Of a stretch of DNA of 64,000 nucleotides, positions 1 through 11,810 are shown one piece after another. Source of the stretch: Angiostrongylus vasorum (lineage: Eukaryota; Nematoda; Chromadorea; Rhabditida; Metastrongylidae); assembly GCA_018806985.1 (NCBI GenBank), contig JADANN010000398.1, forward strand, positions 453,501 through 517,500, given 5' to 3'. The number at the start of each line of letters is the position of its first letter. Position 1 is the stretch's first letter. The notes beneath the pieces are model-generated. The model was given only the letters and a program-made list of their open reading frames with translations. It ran no database searches and was not told the origin of the DNA. The position numbers were made by a program, and so were the translations under genes.

Positions 1-15
1 GTGACGATTGTAGGG

Positions 16-1353
16 CTATATATTGTAGACAATGCATACTTCTAATTCGTCCTCGTCTCCTTTACGAATTGAGCTGTCGGCCTGAACCTGCCTCCACTGA
101 CCACCGCGACGTCTCCTGTACCTCAGCACTGTGTGCTTTCGCCCCTCATCATCACTTCCACATGTCCCACGATGAAATGAACTTGTTCTACACCGTTCCG
201 TGATTTCCGAGTCCGAGAGAGTTGCTGTAAAACAGAAAAAGATCACTGATGAGACCACTGATCGCCAATAGTAATACCCTTTCCATCGTATATGTAATTA
301 AAAATGTCATGCAATGCACAAAAAGAAGATAACAGCTGGAATAAGCTATAAAGGAATACAATAGAATGTATTTCTTAAAGGACACATCGCTTTTCATCCA
401 ACAAATGTAATACATTGGATGGAAACAACGGGAACATGAAAACAAAGAAAGGGGAACGAAACCAAAAAAAAGAGAAGGGAAGAATGGCTTCGAAACTTTG
501 TTACGAAAGATTACTTCATCACAGGTACCTGTTTAAAATATCTAATTCCCTGATGTATCTTCAGTATCAGTTCAACCTAACATGACAATTCCAACTCTCA
601 GAACTCAGTCCTGTATTTCTAATGGTAAACACTAGTTTTCAACTCTTGAGTATAAAAAGGATAAAGCTCTCGGCGTTGATCAATCTCTGAGGGATGCGCC
701 AAGGCTTCGACTTCATTGAGCATCGCTGGAAGTGACTGAATGAATATCTGGCTTTACAATGACTCGCGGTGGCATAGCGATGTATCGTGCCAGCGCTGCT
801 ACCTTCCCAGACAGGTCTAGTACCAATTTGACGACCCCGGAAGGATAGAAGGCTTGGTGGGTCATGGGCGCGGGGATCGATCCCACGTGTGTACTACAGG
901 GCGCCTCCGATCACTGCGCTACATGCGCCCTAACGGGTACAATAGTAACTAAGACCATGAATCTAAAAGAATGATTTCGTTTAGTGTCAGAATTGTCAAT
1001 TTTTATGGATATAAGAAGCAGAGACAACGTACCGAAATCCTCATCATCCGAATTCGGTTGTGAAAGTACTTGAGCAGTTCGACTGTAGAACACCTCAATC
1101 TCCTCGCCTGTCTTTCGAGCTGCGGGATTTTTAACCTAATCATCAATGATCGAAACACGATTCAGTGGTCCAGAACACAAATGACTGAATATACAGGGAA
1201 TGCATGAAAAAAATCCGGAATTGACCCGGAAATATCTACGGAGAATGCTGATACCTGCACAGTCGTACTGTCCTCGACAACCCGATCACCTCCGAAGTCA
1301 TAGCCGCTATCGTTTAAAACATGTCTGAGAGCTTCACTAATGTCCTTACTCAT
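16..1353 (-). CDS. hypothetical acidic/basic protein, 3 exons
   Basis: Three minus-strand exons join in phase: 1353-1269 (ATG start), 1119-1033 and 224-16 (TAG stop), 381 bases or 126 codons. The ATG lies 2 bases after a tttcag acceptor (1357-1356), the usual layout of a nematode spliced-leader site. Splice borders are good: gtacga, cccgcag, gtacgt and ctgttttacag. The middle exon ends in an acidic patch (NSDDEDF) and the last exon is Arg-rich (RYRRRRGG) and then acidic (KGDEDE). I do not recognise the family. An alternative donor at 1256 would break the phase. The last exon could instead splice onward past the window edge. Intron 2 carries a SINE1. Confidence 0.5.
655..929 (-). mobile_element. 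SINE1 copy (tRNA-derived)
   Basis: Minus-oriented, near full length. The tRNA-like head is at 929-840, with a B-box-like ggatcgatccc, and the (ggataaa) tail is at about 655. It lies in intron 2 of the preceding gene model. Confidence 0.85.
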
Positions 1354-1481
1354 GTCTGAAACAGACCTCTGTAGGCGTTATGCAACCCAACTTCATGAAA
1401 AAATGGAGTGAAGGTGACATCGTAGGTCAAATGGCTTCCAATGATAAAGTAAAAAACATGAATGCTTGTAAAGTACAATCA

Positions 1482-1645
1482 TAATGGTGCTGAGATATCT
1501 GCAAAACTCCGGGCAGCATGTGTCTGCGGTGAGGACCGAACGCGCTATTACCTTCTCTGGAGGCTAACGCGTTCACTACCACACCATGCATGTTCTTCGT
1601 TTCGCCTGTCTCTCAGCTAGTTCTCTCGTAGAATACTTCACACAA
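1482..1645 (-). mobile_element. SINE2 copy (tRNA-derived)
   Basis: Minus-oriented. It carries the family's 3' signature (ctgagatatctgcaaaact) and a tRNA-like A/B-box head ending in ctagttctctcgtag. Compare 14110-14517. Confidence 0.75.
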
Positions 1646-2962
1646 TAAGTGAAATTAAGTGCTTGTTCTTGCTATAATTCCCTCCACCAATATGGTCGGC
1701 ACAGTAGATATTTGCAACGTTCTGGAATCCACTTGGAAGAAACAGTGGAACGACTTGTCAACAGTGAAGAATAGATTGGGCTAAATTTGGCTCTATAGAT
1801 ACAGTGAAAATCGTTTTTTTACACCAAAGGGTGTTTAAAAAAGAACTACCTAAAATAGATACCTCCTATGAAAAAAATGTAGTACTTGCTCATTTTAGAA
1901 GCCGAAAAAGATCTTCATGAAAGCAAATGAGACCAGTAAGCGCCTAGACAATTCCTCACAAGGGCAAACATTGTAGGATGTAAAACTTTCAACATATATC
2001 CAAAACAATGAATCGTTGATAAAAGAGATGATCGGGTATGGCGGAAGAACAAAAAACGCGCCGCCCCAGACAGCCTCTGCGCCCGTTGATCACATGGACT
2101 GGGCGGGAGGACGATCCGCAATCACACGACATGGCAAACACAGTAACCAGTTAGAAGCTGTAAGTCGGTGGATCCACATCCAGTACGTCTATGTTGGAAG
2201 GATCTACACGATTAGGCTAGCCATCTCCATGACTCGTAACTGTTGCGTAGGCATGGAAAATAGGGAGGAAATATGTCGCTAGGTAGTCGTTTACTAGTAA
2301 AATAAAAAAAACGAGCTTAAGTCGTAATCTAGAGCTTACTGCAATGGACATATAACCGAATTTTCAAGGAAAAATGGTCTCTGATTGAGTGACCTTCAGC
2401 CTAGCGTGATCGAAACGTAATAGTTACATTTATATCTTAGTCTTACAATTCCAATAAATTCAACACAGGAACTGTAGTTAAAAAGAATTCTATGCGGCGA
2501 AATGAACAATCAGGAAGTACACAAATCGTATTCAACTCATATTGTCCACTATGCCGGCCACACTTGGGAATGAACCATATATGGTTAGGGAGCTGTCGTC
2601 GTTGCGTTTTCGATGTTAGTGGGTTTCCATTGCCAGATCGACACTTTTCTAGTGGTCTTCCTCTCTATGGGGGGCTTTCTGCTGCATTTTTTTGTATTCA
2701 GTTTATAACTAGTTTGACAGGAAGCAATGTGGTGGGTGCCAGGCGATAAAAGCTGTTCTCTACACCCTAATCATTTGGAAAAATTCTTATCGGACGAGTT
2801 TACTTCGTGGTGAGAGACCTCTGATCATAAAAATGTTAACATGAAGAGGAATTGAACCATTCAACGCCTCTAATTTCGTCTCAACCTTCAGATGTGTTCC
2901 TCCCAACTTCTGGTGGATACTCGGTAGCCTTTTCCTACTTTCCCGTATATGCAAAGCAACAG
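1646..2962. other. no supported gene
   Basis: Opposite-strand open frames exist at 1915-2282 and 2492-2749, but they lack splice support or recognisable motifs. The stretch at 2045-2115 is GC-rich relative to its neighbours. I see nothing else. Confidence 0.4.
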
Positions 2963-3243
2963 AACGCGTGTGGCGATGTGGTCGGAGACGCCCTACAACC
3001 CACACGTGGAACCGATCCCCCACGCCCATGGCCCACCAAGCTTTCCATCTCTCCGGAGCCGGCAAATTGGTACTAGACTTGGAAGGATAGCAGCACTAGT
3101 ACATCGATAGGCCACCGCGAGCACTGTAAAGCCCAGATATGCATTCAGTTACCTCCAGCGATACTTAACGAAGTCGAATGCATGGCGCATCGCTCAAAGA
3201 TTTATCCACGCCGAGAGCTTTATCCTTGATCCTTTTACGCAAA
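2963..3243 (+). mobile_element. SINE1 copy
   Basis: Plus-oriented full-length copy. It has the head gcgtgtggcgatgtgg, the core ggtactagacttgga and a tail region ending in tttatcc. Confidence 0.85.
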
Positions 3244-3465
3244 GCAGATGATTTTCCTCTTGAGCAATCTCTTCACAATCTCGTATACAATTTATTCATG
3301 TACAATCAATTTTCCTGGACCCAAAAATCGTCCGGGAGCTCTGGCACTATCGAGTCATCAGCGCCTATATGTCTGGACATTTGCTCACACGCACAAGCTA
3401 CGACCTTGTACCCGTTGTCCTTAGTGCACAACTTAAGCGCTTAGGTTTCTTTGGGAGGTAATGTA

Positions 3466-3896
3466 TTACCAGAATGCGACTCGCCCTCGAAAAGGCACAA
3501 CAAATTCATTAGGACACAGGTTCACGTCAGATCTGTGGATTCCCTGGCACTTCTCATTGATAACTTCAACAAATGACCTGATCTCGTACAACTTGCCTTG
3601 TCGGTGAAATGGCGACCACCCACCAGCATCCGGAAATATTTCCCCTTTAGCATAACTTGAGCCCAAAGAGGACGACACGCATAGATCCAATCGGGATCCA
3701 AGGATCTTTTTTGGAAACTTTTAAAATTGTCCATTCTTCCTTCTATCTTTTTGTTACGATGAGCCATACGACCAATGGCAGTCGTTCAGGCAAATGTTCC
3801 TCCTTACCAGGAAATCAATCAGCCTTTCATGTTTAGACAAACATTGCTCGTAATGGATTTTATTTATTGAAACAAGTCTGTAGAATCTAGAAGTCT
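3466..3896 (-). CDS. hypothetical protein, last two exons
   Basis: Exon 3896-3808 has acceptor ttttgcag and donor gtaagg (29 codons after a 2-base remainder). It joins in phase 0 to exon 3705-3466 (acceptor ccaaaaaag, 79 codons then TAA). The terminal exon is rich in charged and aromatic residues, for example GKLYEIRSFVEVINEKCQG. An upstream stretch ending with a gtaaga donor near 3920 would fit the phase but is uncertain. No family is recognised. Confidence 0.4.
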
Positions 3897-3960
3897 CTGC
3901 AAAATAGACACTAGTTTTCTTACTCCAACAGAAGAGATTCTGATGTTTTAGAGCCCACAA

Positions 3961-5310
3961 GATGGTGTTTCTTTTTTTCGTCGTAGCTCATAATCCAAAG
4001 TGAACGACGATTTAAAAAGACGGGATTACGTCCAGTGAGACATCAGCGCGTCGCTAAATCGCTAAATGCTCGGATGGCATTTACGCCCGAGAGGCTTCCT
4101 TTCAGGACTTTAAAATCCCAGTTCGTTCGGTTTTCATTCCTTTTTTAGTCTTTTTTGTACACTTAGTTTTTCAAATAAAACTAGAGTTGAAGCTGATAAA
4201 AGCTTCTTTTACAAGGCCATCACGTTATCAACCCTCTCGGGACGTTATCAACCCTTCAAGTATCTGTTTCCGAGAAATTACCGAAAGCTATAGGAAAACC
4301 AGCATCATCCTATGTGTAAAGCATGAAAAAGCCAATTTTGGTCAGTAACTGACTGTAATTTCATTTAGAATCAACAAAAACTACCAATATATACTCCCTA
4401 CCGTCGTGAAACCACTATCAAATGCTAAGAGAAACTCGACTGCATGGTGGAAAGTCGTTCTTCTTTACCACACAAGAGTTCAAATCGTTCCAAATTCATG
4501 GGACAACACATAGAAGAACATAGCGAATACAAAGAAAAGAAAAAAGTGAAATTACTGATACGATACATATGTAAAACCGAGTTATACGAGGCGGATCGAT
4601 CGGCATGAGTTGATATCCACTCGCAGTGAGGGCGGGGATAAACTAGGGCGTCAAATAAACGCTGCAGCGGGACTTATTTACGCGTCGAAATCGATGCATT
4701 TGAAACTACGGTAGTCATACGATTATTGGTGTCCTTGCCGATAATTTGTGCTAGTATCAGCTTCGTGAATTCGAAAGCATGACAGCGACATCGTTTATTT
4801 AATCATGGTGGTTTAGTCGAAGTATTTCCCAATGAACGTAGGAGTTTTACCTTAGCTTCTTTGTTGGTGAGTAGTGAAGTGAATCAAGTAAACCGGCAGC
4901 CGTCGGTCGACGTATGAATGAGAACTGTTGCATGCTTGTCCGACTCATTGAAGGAGACGTTTGTTTTTTTGATAAGAGAAAGATCAAAGATGGGACGGTT
5001 CTCGTCTATCATGCGGTGAAAAAATGATTCGATTGGGGGGACTAACCGCAAACAGTTTAGAAAACATTCATGTCGATGGATGATCGCCTCGTTTACACTG
5101 ACGACACCGCACTCTGGCCATCAGGAAGCTTCTGATGTGCACACGCCGACACCTTTCACTGTAAAACTGACAATGTCGCTCATCTTTTTTTTGTCTCGAT
5201 GTTTTTAAAGGGGTTTCCTATGATTCGAGTCAACTCGCGATTTCTGATACGCTACCGATATAATATAGGGTCAATTTCCAAAACTTCCAATTTGTTTTTT
5301 TAAGGTGTGT
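3961..5310. other. no supported gene
   Basis: Only short open frames without splice support (for example 4430-4500, plus). No repeat family was recognised here. Confidence 0.4.
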
Positions 5311-5315
5311 AGTGA

Positions 5316-5602
5316 AAGGCGCGTGTGGCGCAGTGGTCGGAGGCGTCCTGCAACACACACGTGGAACGATCCCCGCGCCCATGGACCACCAAGTTCTATC
5401 CCTCCACGGTCGGAAAATTACTACCAGACTTGTATGGAAGGATAGCAGCACTGGCTCGATACATCGGTAGGTCACCGCGAGTCATTGTACAGGTCAGATA
5501 TGCATTCAATCGCTTCCGACGATGCTTAATGAAGTCGAGTGCGTTGGGCATCCCTCAGGGACTGACCAATGCCGAGAGCTTTATCTTTTATCCTTTAAGG
5601 TA
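5316..5602 (+). mobile_element. SINE1 copy
   Basis: Plus-oriented full length, head ggcgcgtgtggcgcagtgg. It is flanked by an imperfect target-site duplication, tttaaggtgtgtagtga against tttaaggtatagtga. Confidence 0.9.
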
Positions 5603-5644
5603 TAGTGATGTTGTTCAGTAGGCGCAAAGCGTTAGTTCGATCCC

Positions 5645-5970
5645 AACTGGGCGAACCAGGCCCACCATCCCAGAAACTGCTACATTACCTAGCTGGGATC
5701 AGTCCGGCTCTTCCAGCCCACAAGCGGTGGTGACCGCTTGTGGTGAAGAACTGGGAACGTCCTAGCACGTGTGTTTCAGGATTCCAGAGAAAATCTACTC
5801 GATCAGAATTCGACGACATTCGTAAAGAACACCAAAAATCCTCAAGCAGTAGCCGAACCCAAACGCAAAATCCAAAGAACTTCGTGGATGACGGGTGCAA
5901 GGAAATGCATTGAAAGCAATATGAACTAGGATCCGCACTATGTGAGTGGTCCATCTGTCGTGTATAGTAA
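5645..5970 (+). mobile_element. family-4 SINE copy
   Basis: It starts at a tRNA-like ttagttcgatcccaac. The diagnostic body follows (ctcaagcagtagccgaa, then cgtggatgacgggtgcaagg) and is shared with 41334, 48233 and 48940. Confidence 0.65.
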
Positions 5971-6854
5971 ATTTTTTGAACAGAAATTAGCAACAGCTGT
6001 GGTGCAAGACAACTTTCAAAATTCATGGTCTTTGCTCTCAATGGGTCATTGCACTCTTATCGCTTTGTTCCCCGTTGTAAAGTCCTGCCAAATATTAAAA
6101 TTCTGTGTCGCGATGAGATAAAAAAAGCCCAGGGTAGAAGTCATATAAATTATAAGCAGATAAGAGTTTGAATTCATAACAGGGAAATCATGAAGATTTG
6201 ATTCTGTCATCTGGAGGATTACAAGTCAGCGAAAGCAGTCGTGATTACTCAAACTGGTTCCCTCTCAAATGAGCGAAGCAAACAGCTTTTCCTCCATAAG
6301 TTTGCACGAGAAGACGACTCTCTCGGTTACGGTAATGAATTTTTAGACGACCACAAATCTAAGCTCTATTTTTTTTGAGAGTATAAGTTCAGGAGTAATA
6401 TTTGGAATGGTAATGTAATCAACGAAAAGAAACTGGTTCTGAGGAAAGTGTTTGTCATCAATGTCGCCATCGCATTAGTGTCTTCGTTGTAAAGTAATGG
6501 TGTTACCGAATGTGAATTCTACATTTATAAACTGGTAGAGGGAATTAACTGAAGTCGACCGTCGGAATTCGAAACCTCGTCGGTGAACTCGTAGTTGGCC
6601 CCTATCGATCGTGGCAGGTTGGAGGGCTGGTAGCACCCCTCCGCCATTGGCTGTCGTCACGACGGCGGCACTTCACCGCCAACGGGAACGAGACGAAATT
6701 GGTTTCCGGTCTAATTTCTAAGGGAACTTAAAAGACAATGGATCCGTCTTGGGAATCCAGAATGACATTATAAAGTGTCTTTTCGTAATGTTTAGCTTTT
6801 TTATTTAGTGCGTACTATTACTTTTTTCACGGCTGAGTATGACGTTAAATACAA
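5971..6854. other. no supported gene
   Basis: A GC-rich patch at 6545-6690 includes ggaattcgaaacc, which may be an old tRNA-like box. Nothing further. Confidence 0.35.
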
Positions 6855-7085
6855 CCACTATGATGGAGAGATATTTGCAAAACTTGGAGCCTTGGCCGGA
6901 TTTGAACCCCGACTACCTTTCCCCAGGGCTCACGTGTTACCCACTGCACCACTGAGCACCTTGCATTGCTTTTCTCTTAATCAGTTTTCTACCTAACGGT
7001 GCCACCAGCGGTCACCCGTCAAAGGGAATGATGTGGCCAGCAGAAATCGGCGTTAAATCAAAGGCTGTAGTCGAAATCACAAAGT
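6855..7085 (-). mobile_element. SINE2 copy
   Basis: Minus-oriented, longer than average. The 3' signature is at 6860 (agagatatttgcaaaactt), the B-box reversed is at about 6900 (ggatttgaacccc), and the 5' body reaches 7085 (agtcgaaatcacaaagtt). Confidence 0.75.
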
Positions 7086-7414
7086 TAACTTTTTATTTAC
7101 TGGAATATGGCTTGAGATCCCAGTTCTGCAAATATCTCAGCATTATGGAGGTTGTCTTTCAATACTTATTCCTTGCGTAGAGCACGACAACATTATGGAG
7201 AATTGGAAAGAAAAAACATCTGAAGTTTTAAAACTACGAAGTGCGCTTGAAAGACATACCAACTCAGTGAGCCACTGACTAGAAATAAAGTTCTCGGATC
7301 AGATTCAGTGCGATGTTTAGAGTTTAATTAAACCATTTACTGAATGCGTTGCCCTTTTGAGAATGTTCGATCACTCAAGGAAGAGTTCTGGACGCTAGTC
7401 TATTCTTATCTAAA

Positions 7415-7556
7415 CGGCTGACAGAAAGGCGAAAGCAAGGACTCAGATGGTGCTGTGGTGAACGCGTTAGCCCCTGGAAAGGGTAACAAAATGTTCCGCT
7501 ACCACCAAAATACCAGCTGGCCGGAGTTTTGCAAATATCACAGCATCATAATGGTT
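7415..7556 (+). mobile_element. SINE2 copy
   Basis: Plus-oriented. It has the head ggtgctgtggtgaacgcgtt and the 3' end tttgcaaatatcacagcatc. Confidence 0.7.
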
Positions 7557-8460
7557 ATATCTTATCTATAGTCCTATCGTACAGGTTGGATGAGTGACTA
7601 TAGTTAGAAATAGTAAGAAACAGCAGATGTATGAGTAACATTACCGCTTCTTCATAAGCATATACGTCATGTACTTTCATCACAGTCATCAAGACATTTG
7701 GATGAATTCGCATACATTCGACTCCCCTCTTAAGGAAATCACTGCTTTCAACATCATTTTTTTCCCTGTTCACATAGGTCGTGGATGCTTTTCTGGTGAG
7801 GAGTCCGTATAACGAAATGGACGAGTCTCGTTCTGCAACTCAATCCCCTCGGGCTCCGTTGCAACAACTGACGACAGCTCGTCCGGTTTAGAACAACTGC
7901 GCCAGAGAAAGGGCAAATCAGACGCCATGAAAAGGGATCATGAATTCGCAAATTAAGGCTGGAAACAGATCTTGTCCTGGGCATTGTGACAAATGTTCCA
8001 CATTTAGTCAAAACCACAGTGCCATCATTACTATGTCGCGATGATCTTGATAGATTAACTATAGGTTTTCGAAAAAATGTCGTTTTTAATGTCATCTACA
8101 GCAGCATGAAGATATCTACAGTAGGAATACTCTCGATCTTTCGGGGCAGGACCATCAAAGCAGTACAAAAGGTGGATCAAAATCATGAATTCATGATGAC
8201 AGAAATGATGCATTTCCATAACTTACATTTCCCTGGAAGAACTGACGTATTATACTAGTAAATTTAGCCAATCCTTGTAATTGCAAGCTCCAAAAACATC
8301 TTACCATCGGTGGCAGGGTTCAAGGTGTTGGCTGGTTCCAGTGATTCAGTAGGGGCGATTCTTCACAGAAACAAAGAAAACGCATCCAGAGAGTTCTCTC
8401 ACATGATATTAACATTCATTTAATGAAAAGTTACCCAAATGAATATAGTTTAGTAGTTGA
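7557..8460. other. overlapping opposite open frames, no gene assigned
   Basis: Long open frames overlap on both strands (7754-8095 minus, 7986-8258 plus). Neither has convincing splice borders or motifs, so I leave the stretch unassigned. Confidence 0.3.
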
Positions 8461-8718
8461 GTGAAAGGAGAAGAAAAAGGAATAAAAACCAGAGAGGCGG
8501 AGACCTTCGATGGATGTCACAGAGCATATGTTTTTATTGATGAGCATAAGATTTTAAACCGCCACGAACCGAAAGCTGAAAGCGCTCAGTTAAACGACGA
8601 ATTCAATTCTGCACTTAAGAAACATTTCTCTTCATGGCAAAGAAAAATGCCCCCTATGGGAAGAAGAGATAAAAGTCCAGAAGAATGCTACAGAATTTTT
8701 AGAAACACTTCCAACTGA
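8461..8718 (+). CDS. hypothetical coding-like ORF
   Basis: An 85-codon frame rich in Lys, Glu and Arg (for example KKHFSSWQRKMPPMGRRD), with coding-like composition in AT-rich surroundings. It starts at GTG after a stop, so it may be an exon rather than a full gene. No family recognised. Confidence 0.3.
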   Translation: MKGEEKGIKTREAETFDGCHRAYVFIDEHKILNRHEPKAESAQLNDEFNSALKKHFSSWQRKMPPMGRRDKSPEECYRIFRNTSN

Positions 8719-8744
8719 ACCATTCAATGATGAAACTGATTAGC

Positions 8745-9150
8745 CACACAAACCACCTTTATCGTATACAAAGGACAAATCATTTGTTTTGCTGCGATTT
8801 CCCAACAACCCCGAAAACCCTGGTCCTTCAAGCGAGAGTGTCAAAACGTCATCGTGCTGGTGGTGGTGGTGGTACCGCCTCTGTCGTGCCACACTTATGT
8901 TGATTTCTCCAATCGACACCATGCACTCACTTGTCAGCACTGAGGCTCACCACTTATACAAATCCTTTTTTGCTGTATGTAAAAACAATCTATTTTTTTT
9001 CTGCTGCATCTCTTCAAGAACCCCCCAAAAACCCTGGGCCTTCAAGCGAGGATGTCACGACGTCGCTGTGGTGGTGGTTCAGCCAGAGTCACGGTACGAT
9101 TATGTTAATGTCGCCAATTGACACCACACACATTCAGTTGTCGGTGCCTA
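8745..9150. repeat. diverged tandem duplication, about 210 bp unit
   Basis: Two imperfect copies lie about 210 bases apart. Shared anchors include ccttcaagcgaga/ggatgtca at 8826 and 9041, and atgttgat/aat..ccaat.gacacc at 8897 and 9102. Both copies can encode a related peptide around NPGPSSE, and copy 1 contains a (tgg)n run. Their plus-strand frames differ downstream, so protein coding is unproven. Confidence 0.6.
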
Positions 9151-9493
9151 GTCCACCACCAACGGTCATTATACGACACCTATCAATCTCCATTTATCTT
9201 GGAAAAAAGCATAGCTTCAGCGTTCATTGTTTTTGAAATTGTGGGGAAACAAAAAACGAAAGAAGAGATTTTCTTTGCAAACCTAACTCGGAATGCACTA
9301 GGAGGACTAACCCTCCCTCCTGTAGTTTCTAGAAAGAGGGGAATATAACTGTGTTTAGAAGAAATTTGAGCAACAAATGTACAGAAAACCAACACCAGAT
9401 AAATTAAGACGACATTTCCCTCTTACGGTCGTATGCGGACATGAATATCCCCCAATGAGGAAGAAATTATTATAGAACAATAAGTGTTAACAG

Positions 9494-9609
9494 AGCCTAC
9501 ACCAGACGATCGCCGATTTATCAGAGACACAGTTCGAAGGTCTCTGCTAGCCAGTGATCCACGACGAGTCAGTTGTTTTCCACGATTTGTCGTCCTTGAA
9601 CAAAGACGA
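9494..9609 (+). CDS. candidate internal exon, unknown gene
   Basis: Acceptor ttaacag and donor gtgaga flank a 2-base remainder plus 38 open codons, rich in Arg and Asp (PTPDDRRFIRDTVRRS). It may belong to the plus-strand gene ending at 12544, but the intermediate exons are unclear. Confidence 0.35.
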
Positions 9610-9954
9610 GTGAGAATCTCATTCTATCATATTCTCTGCTTTCTGTCATTCCTTGACGAATTTCTAAACGGAACCTATCCCTAGTGTAAAACATGGTCCC
9701 ATAAATATAAAATTGCTGAAAGTCCTTTGAATACTTAATAACTAGAGTTGGAATGATCCGATAATGTTCTTTGAAGCCTCCTAGTCCAACTATTCAACCA
9801 ACCCCTGTTTTTGTAGACTTGCGAACAAGTCAAGAAGTTGTCCGTTCTATGGTTCCCACTGCGACTAAAATACAAGAAAAAACTTTTGCAAGAGACTACG
9901 ATGAATTACAATGCTTCAACCTTTATTAACTACCTGTTCTTTTTCATGGCAGAG

Positions 9955-10112
9955 TATGATGTGATATATAACCACAATGATGATCAGATACGAGCAAAAC
10001 TCGAACCTTAGTCGGGCTTCGAACCTGCGATTACCCTCGGAAGGGACAACCACGCGTTGAATCCCTACTGAGGTTCCCAATTTTGCTCATATCTCAGCAT
10101 TATTATGGTTAC
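9955..10112 (-). mobile_element. SINE2 copy with inverted ends
   Basis: It begins with the reverse of the family's 3' end (accacaatgatgatcagata) and finishes with the forward 3' end (catatctcagcattattatgg). The element is therefore flanked by inverted terminal repeats. Confidence 0.6.
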
Positions 10113-10341
10113 GATGAATTAGTTCTAGATGGGTTATAACCATACTTGTATAGATGTTGGGCGTTTTCCGTGATAATTATAGGAAACGGCCAGCAGCGGC
10201 AATAGCAGATGGCGTTAGTCCGAGCCTTGAGCTCGAACTGGCGCAGATTGAATTGTTGTCTCTCACTTGGCTGCAGCTCGTCAAAACCTCCGATATCGTT
10301 TCGCAATAATTTCTTCTGTGCTGACATCGAACGTTTCTGGA

Positions 10342-10525
10342 TTATGTAGTCATGTTCTTTGGTTGTCCTTTGACAAATCTCTTTTTTTCTCGCCGTCTTT
10401 TCCTATAGAACTGATCCGTTTCACCGTTATTCTTATCTGCTCCAGTTTCTCTAATTTTCTCAACTCCCTTAAGAATCTGTTCATACGGGACGTAGTTTTT
10501 CTTATCTATGTCACAAGAAAAGAAT
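10342..10525 (-). CDS. candidate terminal exon, Lys/Arg-rich C-terminus
   Basis: Acceptor atcttccag is followed by a 1-base remainder, 60 open codons and a TAA. The peptide is highly charged, with YEQILKGVEKIRETGADK followed by a basic FYRKRRREKKRF. It has no internal ATG near its start, so it must be an exon. Upstream on the same strand (10590-10860) are further coding-like fragments broken by stops, so the whole may be decaying. Confidence 0.35.
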
Positions 10526-11021
10526 CTGGAAGATTAATGAACTCTCCACATTGTCTGCATCCGTCAAGAAATGAATTCCGTTTGTAGAGCGGTTTCAAAC
10601 CGGTGCGGTTTTTCATCTACATCCTATGACACTGGCCCAATCATATAGTATGCATTGAGGAATCTATGGACCTCCTTCCCATCTTTATCGCCTGATCAAT
10701 AGCATTTTGGTTTGTTCTTCAGATTTGTAGTAGTTTTTTTAACTTCCACATCGTCTTAATCAATATAGTACTTCCTTTTGTTACTGTCGAATTCAATAAA
10801 TCCATAAAGCAGAGCAGATGGAACTCAACCACATTAGTCAGACAACCTTCACATCCTGCGATATCGTTTTAATGACTAATTGAGTTCCTCTAAAAGAAGA
10901 AATCTAATCAATATGCTACTATCCTGGAACTGGAAGAAATGACTGCAATGTTTTTTGTGGGTCATCCAGAATGTTATTCTCTCGCACAGCAGCTTTGTTT
11001 CGTTTTGATAGCAGCAATAAG

Positions 11022-11254
11022 AACGAGGTGCTTTTAAAAGCTATCGACGAAACGCTCCGCTGAAAGATTTCATTTTCGAGTCCGACAACGACAATTTCCC
11101 TCCAAGCGGATTAGTTGGTGCATTCTGCGTGAAAATCGGCGATATGAACTCGCCTCCAGGAAAGAAGTGCTCTTCTAGCGGAGCCGAGGAACCGGGAGCC
11201 GGTCCTGAATCGGCTTGTTCATTCGTCCGTCCCTCATCGTCTCCATCAGTATAG
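11022..11254 (+). CDS. coding-like open frame, Ser/Pro-rich C-terminus
   Basis: Following a weak acceptor (aataag), 76 codons run to TAG at 11252-11254. The sequence is GC-richer than its surroundings. It encodes an acidic segment (FIFESDNDNFPPSG) and then a Ser/Pro/Gly-rich tail (SSSGAEEPGAGPES). No domain is recognised, and the tie to neighbouring exons is unproven. Confidence 0.35.
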
Positions 11255-11810
11255 ACCCTTCCGATTCTATTTTATTCATCCAGCAATTAGCCACACGCAC
11301 TGCTCAACGCCTCGTAATTAATCTTATACCCATTATTCTCCCTCCTTTCCGTGTCTATACATCGTTTCTAATCTCTGGTCATTCCGAAATTTCTGAGCTA
11401 CACTGATTTTTTGCCTACATAGTGTTAACTGGGACCTAACGTGTGGTTGAACATCATGGAAAATTCTTGTAGGAAAGGTAACACGACATATTTGCTCATT
11501 TTCATGAAATCTTTGACTTTTAATCCTCCTCTTTCTCTTTTTCATACATTCCCTCTTACTCTTTGAAGTGTTCTCTCTACTATAAAGTTATAGTAAGGTC
11601 ATATTTGAAGTCCACAGAAGTCACGAAGACCTCTTAAATAATATCCGGAAGCGAACTAAATTTCGCATTTTATGTGACGACAACACCTTCCATGCTTTAG
11701 GAATATGAGAAAAAATCCATAGCGACAATTACTTTTCGTATTTGAGAAACGAAACTAAGAAGAAAAAAGTATCACAAAGAAAAAATGAAACCGGTTTCCG
11801 AATTGACCAG

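Noticed and set aside
920..929. tRNA genes suggested by A/B-box-like sequences
   Set aside because: All occurrences belong to SINE heads. None folds into a complete cloverleaf, and each continues into the repeat body.
5325..5621. 98-codon plus ORF and similar recurring peptides (RIAALARYIGR, VIVKARYAFNHLQRC) at many sites
   Set aside because: They are chance-open frames of the SINE1 repeat. They recur only within SINE1 copies and shift frame between copies, so they are not a protein family.
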